From Terriglobus roseus (GTDB taxonomy: Bacteria > Acidobacteriota > Terriglobia > Terriglobales > Acidobacteriaceae), in assembly GCF_900102185.1 (NCBI RefSeq), contig NZ_LT629690.1, positions 3,968,001 to 4,032,000 on the forward strand: a stretch of DNA of 64,000 bases, written 5' to 3'. The notes under the pieces were generated by a model. The model was not told the DNA's origin. It made no database searches and saw only the letters and a program-made list of their open reading frames with translations. A program made the position numbers and the translations under genes. Below, one piece after another: positions 25,571 through 33,720 of this stretch (the stretch's first letter is position 1; every line of letters begins with the position of its first letter).

Positions 25571-26551
25571 ATGAACATCACTCGCCGCGACTTTGGTCGC
25601 CTTGCAGCAGCCGGCATTTCCGCCGCTGCGCTCCAACCGCGTTCGCTGTTTGGCCAAGGCAAGCCGAACTCGAAGATCAACGGCGTACAGATTGGCGTCA
25701 TCAGTTACTCCTATCGCCAGATGAAGCCGTTCGATGCGCTGTCCGTGTTGAAGTACGCCGTGGAAGACGGCATCAACGCCACCGAACTGGAGAACGTGCA
25801 GGAACTGTGGGCAGGTCTGCCCCCCGCGCCGCCGCGCCCCATGGGACCGCCGCCCGCACCGGGCGCACCGCGTCCTCAGATGTCAGAAGCAGCGAAGGCT
25901 GCGCAGCTTGCACACGCTGAAGAAGTGACCAAGTGGCGCACCACCATGGACGTGAACAAGTATGCGGAACTGCGCAAGCTGTATAACGACGCGGGCGTGA
26001 GCATCTACGCATTCAAGATCACGCTGACCGACCGTATGCCCGATGCTGAGTTTGATTACGCCTTCAAGGCAGCCAAGGCCTGCGGCGCAAACCACCTGAC
26101 CATGGAGATGCCGGACAACAATCCGGGGCTGACTGCTCGCATTGGCAAGTTTGGCGAGAAGTACAAGATGCGCATGGGCTACCACGCGCACACGCAGGCC
26201 AAGCCGGATACGTGGGACGAAGCGATGGCACAGTCGCCGTGGAACTGCATCAACCTGGACATTGGCCACTACACCGCCGCTGGCAATCACGACCAGATTG
26301 CGTTCATCCAGAAGAACCATGCGCGCATTACGAGCATGCACCTGAAGGATCGTCAGTACCCGGAAAAGGGCGGCCAGAACCAGCCCTTCGGTCAGGGCGA
26401 CACCCCCATCAAGGAAGTGCTGCAGCTGATGAAGAAGGAGAAGTACAACTTCCCTGCAACCATCGAGCTGGAGTACAAGCTGCCGGATGACTCCGACGCA
26501 GTGAAGGAAGTGGCAAAGTGCCTGGCTTACGCGAAGAGCTGCCTGGCGTAA
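25571..26551 (+). CDS. Tat-exported TIM-barrel sugar isomerase/epimerase-like protein
   Basis: A 326-residue protein beginning with a twin-arginine-type signal (MNITRRDFGRLAAAGISAAALQ). The mature part is a xylose-isomerase-like TIM barrel: QIGVISYSYRQM, HLTMEMPDNNPG, MGYHAHTQ, CINLDIGHYTAAG and SMHLKDRQYPE hold the expected metal and sugar ligands (Glu, His, Asp). A Pro-rich insertion at about 82-105 (PPAPPRPMGPPPAPGAP) interrupts the first part of the barrel. The substrate is unknown. The frame is open 22 codons upstream, but the Tat signal fixes the start. Followed by a strong terminator. Confidence 0.88.
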   Translation: MNITRRDFGRLAAAGISAAALQPRSLFGQGKPNSKINGVQIGVISYSYRQMKPFDALSVLKYAVEDGINATELENVQELWAGLPPAPPRPMGPPPAPGAPRPQMSEAAKAAQLAHAEEVTKWRTTMDVNKYAELRKLYNDAGVSIYAFKITLTDRMPDAEFDYAFKAAKACGANHLTMEMPDNNPGLTARIGKFGEKYKMRMGYHAHTQAKPDTWDEAMAQSPWNCINLDIGHYTAAGNHDQIAFIQKNHARITSMHLKDRQYPEKGGQNQPFGQGDTPIKEVLQLMKKEKYNFPATIELEYKLPDDSDAVKEVAKCLAYAKSCLA

Positions 26552-26574
26552 ATCCGTTTCACAATGAGAGATAC

Positions 26575-26607
26575 AAGAAGGCCCGCTCAACGCGGGCCTT
26601 CTTGTTG
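26575..26607 (+). terminator. Rho-independent terminator
   Basis: AAGAAGGCCCGC and GCGGGCCTTCTT form a long stem around a short loop, followed by GTTG. Confidence 0.75.
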
Positions 26608-26664
26608 CACCAAGATAATACTTTCGGTCGACCATGAAGTTCTGCTATATACGCTGTACCCCTC

Positions 26665-29600
26665 ATGATTTCCGTACGCGTACGCCCCTTGCTTGTTTTT
26701 GCTGCCATTGCCTCTTCCTGCTTCGCCCAAAACTCCTCGTCACCTGCCAGCAGCCAATCCGACCCCTACCGCGACGAGCCCTACGTTTTTGAAAAGCTGG
26801 ACACCACGGTCCACGTCAAACCGGATGGGACGGGAGAAGACATTGTTCACGTGATTCTGCGGGTGCAATCGGAGGGCACGGCGCGGCAGTTTGCGGTGCT
26901 GGCTGGGGCGTATGCGTCTGCCAATGAGACAGCGACCTTTGATTTTGCACGGGTGCATAAAGCGGATGGAAGCACGGTAGAGACGCCGGTCTCGGACACG
27001 ATGGAAATGTCGTCAGAAGTGACTCGACAAGCTCCTGTTTATAGCGATATCCGTGAAAAACATCTACCTTTGCGATCGCTCTCTGTGGGTGATCGATTGG
27101 AATATCAATTTCACAAGGTGCGTACGAAGTCGGAAGCGCCAAATCAATCCTGGGGAATCCAGCGCTTCGCTATAGGTTCCGGTGTGGTGCTGTCACAGAC
27201 GATTACCCTGGACGCGCCTACAGGGATGTATCTACAGGTTTGGAGTCCAAATCACCCTGTGACACCGAGGGAAGCAAACGGACTGAAATCATGGACCTGG
27301 ACCTTCTCGCAGACTAAGCCTTCTGCAAAAGATGAAAACGGCCGTATGACGGCCGCAGTGGTAAAAGACCCGGACGAAGATGGCGATGGCCGCAAGCTAC
27401 CGTCCGTAGCGTGGACCACTTTTCATAGTTGGGCAGAAGTTGGGGACTGGTATCGCGGGTTGGCGCTGCAACGTGCGGAACCCACAGAGGCTTTGAAAGC
27501 TAAAGCAGCAGAATTGACTAAGGATGCGAAGACGCCAGAGGAGCAGGTACGCGCGCTGTATCGTTATGTGGCCATGCAGACACGCTATGTGGGCATCAGC
27601 CTTGGCGTTGGCCGCTATCAGCCCCATGCCGCAGCAGAAGTACTCAGCAACCAGTATGGCGATTGCAAGGACAAGGACACGCTGCTGGAATCGCTACTGA
27701 AGGCGAAGGGATTCACTACGGCTCCTGCGCTGATCGGTGCCGGCATCACTGCTGTACCTGACGTGCCCACTCCCGCTGTCTTCAATCACGTGATCACAAC
27801 GGTGCTGTTGCCCGGCATACCCGACCGAATCTGGCTAGACAGCACAGCAGAGGTCGCGCCTTACCGCGTGCTGGTGCCCGTGCTGCGAGATGTCAATGCG
27901 TTGGTAGTGCCGGTGGACTCACAGGCATCGCTGGTGAAGACACCTACGGATCCACCCTTTCCTTATCGCGAAATCTTTAACGCCGATGCCACGCTGGACA
28001 ATAAAGGGCTTCTGAAATCACATATGACCGAGTCCGTCCGTTCGGACAACGAGTTAGCATTTCGCGTGATGTTACGACAGCTTTCTCCATCGCAGTGGGA
28101 TCAGGCGATGCAGATGGTTGGTCAAACAATGGGATTCGGAGGCAAGGTAAGCAACACCGATCTTCGGCAGGGGGATTCAGACGCTCCCGTACAGCTTGCC
28201 TGGGACTACACTCGCGAGAACTATGCCGGCTGGAAAAACGGCAATACCCAGCCGTTATTTCCTGACCTGGAAATCACCACAATCGACAAGGACAAAGCTC
28301 CGGAACACGATATCGACTTGGGCGCACCGCGCACACTCGAAGCGCACACAATCATTACGTTGCCCGAAGGATATCGCGCGGAGCTTCCAGAAGCGCAGCA
28401 TGTGAAGCGCGATTACACCACCTATGACCAAACATACCGTCTGGCTGACGGCAAACTGTTGGTTGATCGCAAAGTCGTAGTGCTACTGCACAAAGTGTCG
28501 AAGGAACAATGGAAGGACTACATCGCCTTCACACATGCGGCCGGGATGGATGCGGGTGAAAGCTACATTCGCCTGATTGCACCTGCTTCTAAACCCTCCT
28601 CTCAGGGATTGTCGAAGTCAGATTCGACTGGGACAAAAATCCAAATACCCGCGAACACTGTTTCCGTTCAACAGCTCATGGCACAGGCAAACGCCGATTA
28701 CCGCAAAGGCGACTTCGTAGAGGAACGCCGCGTGCTTCAACAGGTACGTGACCGTAATCCTGACACGCCCTACCTGATGAGCATGCTTGGCTATTTAGCT
28801 GGACGCGACGGTAAAACCGATGAAGCCATTGCCGATTTCGAAATTGAGCTTAAAAATCACCCGGATGATCACAGCAATATCCCATATCTATTGGCTGGCT
28901 ATTACATAAAGCAAAAGCGTTACGACAAGGCCGAAGCATTGCTGCAGTCATACAGTAACCGCGACGAAGTCCTAATTGCAGGCTCACTGGCCAACGTGCG
29001 CAGCTTGCAGGGAAAGCACACGGAAGCTGCCGCTACGTACGAAGCCTTCCTCAAGAAACATCCCGAAAACCGCAATGTTGAGTATGGATTGGCCAAGGAA
29101 CTGTATGAGGACCACCGCTTTGATGAGGCTGTGGTGCATGCACGACATTCCATGGAGGGCAGCGACGATGCCAATCTCATCAATAACAACGTCTATCTGC
29201 TCTCGGAAATGAAGCGCGAGCTGCCCTTCGCGGAAGAGAATGCCCGACGCGCTATTACCTTGCTCGAGAAGACAACAGCGGAAACCCCAGTGGAGTCAGC
29301 CAATACCAAGACCTTTGCCGCATCTTCTAACATGACTGCCGCATGGGACACTCTCGCCTACATCCTCATGCTGGAAGGCAAGCCGCAAGATGCCCTGCCG
29401 TGGTTCCGTGCCGCGTGGTTCAATCGCTCGGAAGTTGTCGTCGGAAATCATCTTGGCCAGGTTTATGAGGCACTGCATCAGGAGCCGCGAGCGCTGGCGA
29501 TCTACCGCCTTGCCCTTTCGACGGAGAACGCATCCGCGGCAAAGGAAGACCATGAGGCTGCGGCTTCCGCCCAGTTGCGACTGACACAGGCTGGAACATC

Positions 29601-29922
29601 CCCCTCAAAAGACGAACCGGCATCGGTGCAAGAAATGCGAACGCACAAAGTGAAGCGCCCCGCTGATTTGAGCGGAGGTGGCACGGTGCGCATTGCTATC
29701 GCCAACGGCGCGATTGCAGAAGTTGCACTCGTGAGTGGCGACAGCAGCCTGCGACCCGTGCTGGATGAGATTCGAGGATTGAAGCTGGAGGGATATACAC
29801 CTCCGGGTTCGAATGGACACGTCTTTCGCGACGCTGTACTTTACTGCGGAGCCTCGTCGGCCACGTGCGATTTCGTCTTCATGCTTCGGAACGGGATTGG
29901 GGCAGAGGGCGATGCCCGGTAA
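26665..29922 (+). CDS. DUF3857/transglutaminase-like/TPR exported protein
   Basis: A 1085-residue exported protein. In order: signal peptide (about 1-21, ending SCFAQ), DUF3857 domain (about 45-230), transglutaminase-like core (about 270-380, with QTRYVGISLGVGRYQPH and YGDCKDKDTLL, the Cys being the expected nucleophile), a DUF3858-like beta domain (about 440-620), and TPR-type helical repeats (about 670-980). The last about 80 residues (GGTVRIAIANGAIAEVALVSG...) resemble a TonB C-terminal domain. Family function is unknown; periplasmic peptide crosslinking or processing is only a guess. The ATG at 26665 is the first that gives a signal peptide. Confidence 0.85.
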   Translation: MISVRVRPLLVFAAIASSCFAQNSSSPASSQSDPYRDEPYVFEKLDTTVHVKPDGTGEDIVHVILRVQSEGTARQFAVLAGAYASANETATFDFARVHKADGSTVETPVSDTMEMSSEVTRQAPVYSDIREKHLPLRSLSVGDRLEYQFHKVRTKSEAPNQSWGIQRFAIGSGVVLSQTITLDAPTGMYLQVWSPNHPVTPREANGLKSWTWTFSQTKPSAKDENGRMTAAVVKDPDEDGDGRKLPSVAWTTFHSWAEVGDWYRGLALQRAEPTEALKAKAAELTKDAKTPEEQVRALYRYVAMQTRYVGISLGVGRYQPHAAAEVLSNQYGDCKDKDTLLESLLKAKGFTTAPALIGAGITAVPDVPTPAVFNHVITTVLLPGIPDRIWLDSTAEVAPYRVLVPVLRDVNALVVPVDSQASLVKTPTDPPFPYREIFNADATLDNKGLLKSHMTESVRSDNELAFRVMLRQLSPSQWDQAMQMVGQTMGFGGKVSNTDLRQGDSDAPVQLAWDYTRENYAGWKNGNTQPLFPDLEITTIDKDKAPEHDIDLGAPRTLEAHTIITLPEGYRAELPEAQHVKRDYTTYDQTYRLADGKLLVDRKVVVLLHKVSKEQWKDYIAFTHAAGMDAGESYIRLIAPASKPSSQGLSKSDSTGTKIQIPANTVSVQQLMAQANADYRKGDFVEERRVLQQVRDRNPDTPYLMSMLGYLAGRDGKTDEAIADFEIELKNHPDDHSNIPYLLAGYYIKQKRYDKAEALLQSYSNRDEVLIAGSLANVRSLQGKHTEAAATYEAFLKKHPENRNVEYGLAKELYEDHRFDEAVVHARHSMEGSDDANLINNNVYLLSEMKRELPFAEENARRAITLLEKTTAETPVESANTKTFAASSNMTAAWDTLAYILMLEGKPQDALPWFRAAWFNRSEVVVGNHLGQVYEALHQEPRALAIYRLALSTENASAAKEDHEAAASAQLRLTQAGTSPSKDEPASVQEMRTHKVKRPADLSGGGTVRIAIANGAIAEVALVSGDSSLRPVLDEIRGLKLEGYTPPGSNGHVFRDAVLYCGASSATCDFVFMLRNGIGAEGDAR

Positions 29923-29977
29923 AAGCAAATTCATCTTTTGCTTGATCTCGGACTGATCCTGTCGTATTTTGAAAGTA

Positions 29978-29998
29978 CGGCAGAAATTGCCGTTTTCT
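29978..29998 (+). terminator. Rho-independent terminator of the DUF3857 gene
   Basis: CGGCA and TGCCG with a GAAAT loop, followed by TTTTCT. Confidence 0.7.
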
Positions 29999-30054
29999 GA
30001 GGCTCTCCTTAAAGGGAGAGGAGAGAAGTGCGTGCCGCTTCGGCGGTGAGCCTC
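29999..30054 (+). promoter_or_regulatory. Structured leader upstream of the second TonB receptor
   Basis: GAGGCTC (29999-30005) pairs with GAGCCTC (30048-30054), enclosing a purine-rich arm (TCTCCTTAAAGGGAGA) and a GCCGCTTCGGC hairpin (30034-30044), so the transcript could form a three-way junction. It lies about 100 bases before the start codon. It does not match a cobalamin or other riboswitch consensus that I can recognise. Confidence 0.4.
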
Positions 30055-30161
30055 TCCTACGCTAACGCGCGAGCCCGTCTCGCCCCCAGAGAAAATCCGC
30101 TGTTGCGGTTCCCCGTGCGTGTATGCGCGGCCGCGGCGGTGTGTTTAGAAGGATGTTTGTT

Positions 30162-32537
30162 TTGAAACCTATCTATTTCTCCTCGGTTCTCCTTGCTTCG
30201 TTTTCCGCGATCTCTCAGGTCGCTGTTTGCCAGTCGAATACATGTTCTGAAGATAAGTCGACGCCGATCCAGGCTGTGACGCTGCAGGTGCAGGACGGCA
30301 GTGGCGCTACGGTGGAACGCGCTGCGGTGGAAGTTCGTTGCGGTGCTACGGTGTATCGCGTGCAGACCGGCGCTCACGGTGAAGTGGCGCTGTCACTGCA
30401 TCCCGGCAGCTACAACGTTTCTGTACAGGCGCCGGGCTTTGCCGCGTTGCAGCAGGAGAACGTAGCGCTCTCTGGTGGCGCGCAGCCCACTGTGTTGAAG
30501 TTGCAGGTGGGATCAGCGACTGACGTTATCAGCGTGACGGCGAACACCGGCTTTGTTCCTTATGCGTCGAATGCTGGATCGAAGACGAACGCACCGTTGA
30601 TTGAAGTGCCGCAATCGATTTCTATTGTTAGCGAACTCGAGATGCAGTCGCGCAACGTCATCACCATGAACGAAGCGCTGCGTTACACGCCCGGCGTACA
30701 GGCGGATGAGTTTGGTGTGGAGCCGCGTTTTGATTGGTTGAAGATTCGCGGATTTGCAGCAGAAACCTTTGGTGTATTCCGCGATGGTATGCGCTTCAAT
30801 TCCCTCTCTGGCAAGCTGGATCCGTACGAATTGGAAAGCGTGGAAGTGTTGCGCGGACCTTCGTCTGTGCTCTATGGCCAGGTGCCTCCGGGTGGATTGA
30901 TTAACCAGGTTACGAAGCGTCCTTCTGCGGAGCGTCGTACGGAAGTGGGCATGCAGCTTGGAGCCTTCACGCGTCGCGAAGGATTCTTCGACACGACTGG
31001 CTCCATCGATAAGAACCAAGTGTGGCAGTATCGTTTGCTGGGTGTGTTGCGCAATAGTGATACGCAGACGAACTACACGCCGGACAATCGCCGATTAATT
31101 GCACCGTCGTTCACTTACAAGCCCAGCGATCGCACCAACTTTACCTTCCTTGGTGATTGGCAGCATGACGGAACTCGTTGGAGTCAGTTCCTGCCTGCGA
31201 GCGGCACGCTTTACAGCAATCCGAACGGCGTAATTCCTGTGAGCACGTTTGTTGGTGAGCCGGGGTGGGAGAAGGTGAAGCGCGATCAGGCGTCGGCTGG
31301 CTACACCGGCGACCATCTCTTTAATGATGGATGGAATCTGCACTCGAACTATCGCTACCAGTACATCAACTTCCAGGGCAGCACGGTGTATGGCACGGGC
31401 TTTGATGGCAACAGCACAACGATGGTGACGCGTTATGCGTATGAACTGCCGCGCTGGAACCGCATCAACACGCTGGATAATCGCGCGCTGCGTCGTTTCA
31501 CCAATGGTGATTGGGAACAGACTGTGCTGTTTGGTTATGACTATCAGCACGTCGCCATTAAGAGTCAGCAGGCCTTTGCGCAAGTGGCGGACATCAATAT
31601 CTTCAAGCCGGTTTACGGTGTGACGACGATCCCCAACATGTCGCCGTATCTGTATCAGGACAACCTGCTGCAGCAGCACGGCCTGTACGCGCAGGATCAG
31701 ATCAAGTATCGCAATCGCCTTATCTTCACCGTGGGTGGACGTCAGGACTTTGCGAAGAATGACATTGCAGATTTTCTTGCGCACACGGAGACAGGCCATC
31801 TTGATCAGCGATTCACGGGTCGTGCGGGTGTTGGTTATCTGACATCGAGCGGTATCTCGCCTTATGTTTCGTTCTCCACCAGCTTTCTGCCCAACGCAGG
31901 CAGCTATGTGTATAACGCAACGACGGGGCAATCGACCGATCCGGCGAAGCCGTCCGATTCGCGACAGATTGAAGCTGGTGTGAAGGTGCAGCCAAACACA
32001 TGGAACAGCTACTTCACCGCTGCGTTCTTCCAGATCAATCAGACGAACGTGCTGGTGAGCAATGCTGCATTTCAAACTACGCAGACCGGCGAAGTACGCT
32101 CGCGTGGTGTGGAGTTGGAAGCGATCGCAAGCCTACAGCATGGCCTGAGCCTGCATGGTGGATACACCTTCACTGCAACAGAGACCTTGAAGGACCAGAC
32201 AGCTGCAAACATTGGCAAGTGGCTATCGCAGACGCCGAGGAACCAGGTGTCGATGCTTGCGGATTACACCGTGGCGAATGGACATTTCAGCGGACTGGGT
32301 GGCAACTTTGGTGTTCGGTTTGTTGGTACCAATGCAGCAGACAGCGCGAACAGCTTCTTTGTTCCGAACTATGCGTTGCTGGATGCGGGTCTTCGCTTTG
32401 GATATCGCGGCATGCTGTTTACGGTGAATGCGACCAACCTGACAGACAAGCGCTATGTGGCTACGTGCAGCGGCCTGGCTTACTGCTACTACGGCTATGC
32501 GCGCAACGTTATTGGACAGGTGAAGTACCACTTCTAA
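30162..32537 (+). CDS. TonB-dependent siderophore-type receptor, second copy
   Basis: A receptor of about 791 residues with a signal peptide (KPIYFSSVLLASFSAIS), a carboxypeptidase-regulatory-like domain (about 35-110, VTLQVQDGSGATVERAAVE), a plug (about 140-280, with EVPQSISIVSELEM, IRGFAAETFGVFRDGMRF, VEVLRGPSSVLYGQ) and a barrel ending GQVKYHF. It resembles the receptor at 1547 in layout but is only moderately similar. The start is uncertain: AGAAGGA at 30147-30153 is correctly spaced for TTG at 30162, while the ATG at 30153 would overlap that site. The PepSY gene follows after four bases, so the pair probably forms an operon for ferric-siderophore uptake and reduction. Confidence 0.9.
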   Translation: MKPIYFSSVLLASFSAISQVAVCQSNTCSEDKSTPIQAVTLQVQDGSGATVERAAVEVRCGATVYRVQTGAHGEVALSLHPGSYNVSVQAPGFAALQQENVALSGGAQPTVLKLQVGSATDVISVTANTGFVPYASNAGSKTNAPLIEVPQSISIVSELEMQSRNVITMNEALRYTPGVQADEFGVEPRFDWLKIRGFAAETFGVFRDGMRFNSLSGKLDPYELESVEVLRGPSSVLYGQVPPGGLINQVTKRPSAERRTEVGMQLGAFTRREGFFDTTGSIDKNQVWQYRLLGVLRNSDTQTNYTPDNRRLIAPSFTYKPSDRTNFTFLGDWQHDGTRWSQFLPASGTLYSNPNGVIPVSTFVGEPGWEKVKRDQASAGYTGDHLFNDGWNLHSNYRYQYINFQGSTVYGTGFDGNSTTMVTRYAYELPRWNRINTLDNRALRRFTNGDWEQTVLFGYDYQHVAIKSQQAFAQVADINIFKPVYGVTTIPNMSPYLYQDNLLQQHGLYAQDQIKYRNRLIFTVGGRQDFAKNDIADFLAHTETGHLDQRFTGRAGVGYLTSSGISPYVSFSTSFLPNAGSYVYNATTGQSTDPAKPSDSRQIEAGVKVQPNTWNSYFTAAFFQINQTNVLVSNAAFQTTQTGEVRSRGVELEAIASLQHGLSLHGGYTFTATETLKDQTAANIGKWLSQTPRNQVSMLADYTVANGHFSGLGGNFGVRFVGTNAADSANSFFVPNYALLDAGLRFGYRGMLFTVNATNLTDKRYVATCSGLAYCYYGYARNVIGQVKYHF

Positions 32538-32541
32538 ACGC

Positions 32542-33669
32542 ATGGGATTCGCAAGCAATCTCGTTCATCATCCGCGTAAGCTGTGGCTGCGCAGGGCGCT
32601 CTTCCAGGTTCATCTCTGGTTGGGCGTCCTGCTGTCGCTCTACGTGATCGTTATTGGATTTTCAGGCTCTGTGCTGGTGTGGGAAGACGAGCTGCAGGCG
32701 CGCGCGTTTCGTGGGCAGACGTACGACGCAGCGCATACTCTTCCTGCATCGCAAATTGTTAAGACCGTTGCTAACGCCTATCCGAAAGAGCCGCTGTATT
32801 ACCTGATGTGGCCGCAGGAAAATGCGCCGGTGTACACCGCGTATCTGCACACGGAAAACAAGGGCCAACACATCGTGCGTTTGAATGCGACGACCGGCGA
32901 AATTGTGCCGATTCGTAGCGGCTTCATTGACTGGATGCACGACCTGCACATCTACCTGCTGATGGGGCAGACCGGCTTCATTGTGAATTGTGTGATGGGC
33001 ATTGGTCTGCTTGTTCTTTCGATCAGCGGCCTGGTGTTGTGGTGGCCTGGGCTTCGTGCTTGGGCGCGTGGTTTCTATGTGAATCTGCGCGCTGGATGGA
33101 AGCGCATTAACTTCGACGCACACAACGCCATTGGCATCTGGACGCTGCTGATTGTCAGTTGGTGGGGATTCACTGCGATTGCCTTCCTGCTTCCCGCACA
33201 GGTGATGAAAGCCGTGAGTGTGATCTCGCCAGTGAAGGCGATGCGGCAACCGGATGTGCCTAAGCCGCAACATGTGGGTGACGCGGTATCGCTGCAAACA
33301 ATTGCGGATCGCTCGAATCAACTGAATCCATCGGCGTTTCTGTCTGGCGTTTCGCTGCCTGATGCGCCGGGACAGAACTACGTCGCATACATGGATAGCC
33401 CGACGCCCGGCGACTTTTCGCATCGGTTCATCCACACATTTGCAGCGGATGGGCAGTTGCTTTCGACGTGGCACTACGGCGAGAAGCAGTCGCTGGGCGA
33501 TTGGATTCTTTGGCTGGTTTATCCACTGCACTTCGGTACGTTGTGGGGAACTTGGGTGAAGGTGATCTGGAGTGCGCTTGGCATGAGCTTGCCTGTTCTC
33601 TCCATTACCGGATTGCTGATGTATTGGAATCGTTATCTGGGTAAGCGCTGGAAGAAGCTTCAGCACTAA
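32542..33669 (+). CDS. PepSY-associated transmembrane protein, possible siderophore reductase
   Basis: A 375-residue inner-membrane protein of the PepSY_TM (iron-regulated membrane protein) family. Four hydrophobic segments are visible: about 18-42 (VHLWLGVLLSLYVIVIGFSG), about 145-170, about 205-230 and about 335-360. Conserved His lie near the membrane faces (H in QVHLWLG, WMHDLHIYL, NAIGIW region, LHFGTLWG), a pattern seen in the family members that bind haem and reduce ferric siderophores. It starts four bases after the TonB receptor stop codon, which supports a shared role in iron release from the imported chelate. Confidence 0.87.
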   Translation: MGFASNLVHHPRKLWLRRALFQVHLWLGVLLSLYVIVIGFSGSVLVWEDELQARAFRGQTYDAAHTLPASQIVKTVANAYPKEPLYYLMWPQENAPVYTAYLHTENKGQHIVRLNATTGEIVPIRSGFIDWMHDLHIYLLMGQTGFIVNCVMGIGLLVLSISGLVLWWPGLRAWARGFYVNLRAGWKRINFDAHNAIGIWTLLIVSWWGFTAIAFLLPAQVMKAVSVISPVKAMRQPDVPKPQHVGDAVSLQTIADRSNQLNPSAFLSGVSLPDAPGQNYVAYMDSPTPGDFSHRFIHTFAADGQLLSTWHYGEKQSLGDWILWLVYPLHFGTLWGTWVKVIWSALGMSLPVLSITGLLMYWNRYLGKRWKKLQH

Positions 33670-33673
33670 ATCA

Positions 33674-33701
33674 AAAGGGCACGGCTTTCACCGTGCCCTT
33701 T
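33674..33701. terminator. Bidirectional terminator
   Basis: AAAGGGCACGG and CCGTGCCCTTT form a perfect 11-base-pair stem with a CTTTCA loop, between the convergent PepSY and M61 genes. Confidence 0.85.
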
Positions 33702-33720
33702 GAACATGCAAAAGTAATCA

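Noticed and set aside
29999-30122. Cobalamin riboswitch upstream of the TonB receptor
   Set aside because: The conserved B12-box and the GCCACTG core are not found; the structured leader is reported as unidentified instead.
32662-33666. 334-residue minus-strand open frame
   Set aside because: Antisense to the PepSY membrane gene, His/Arg-rich, no motifs or ribosome site.
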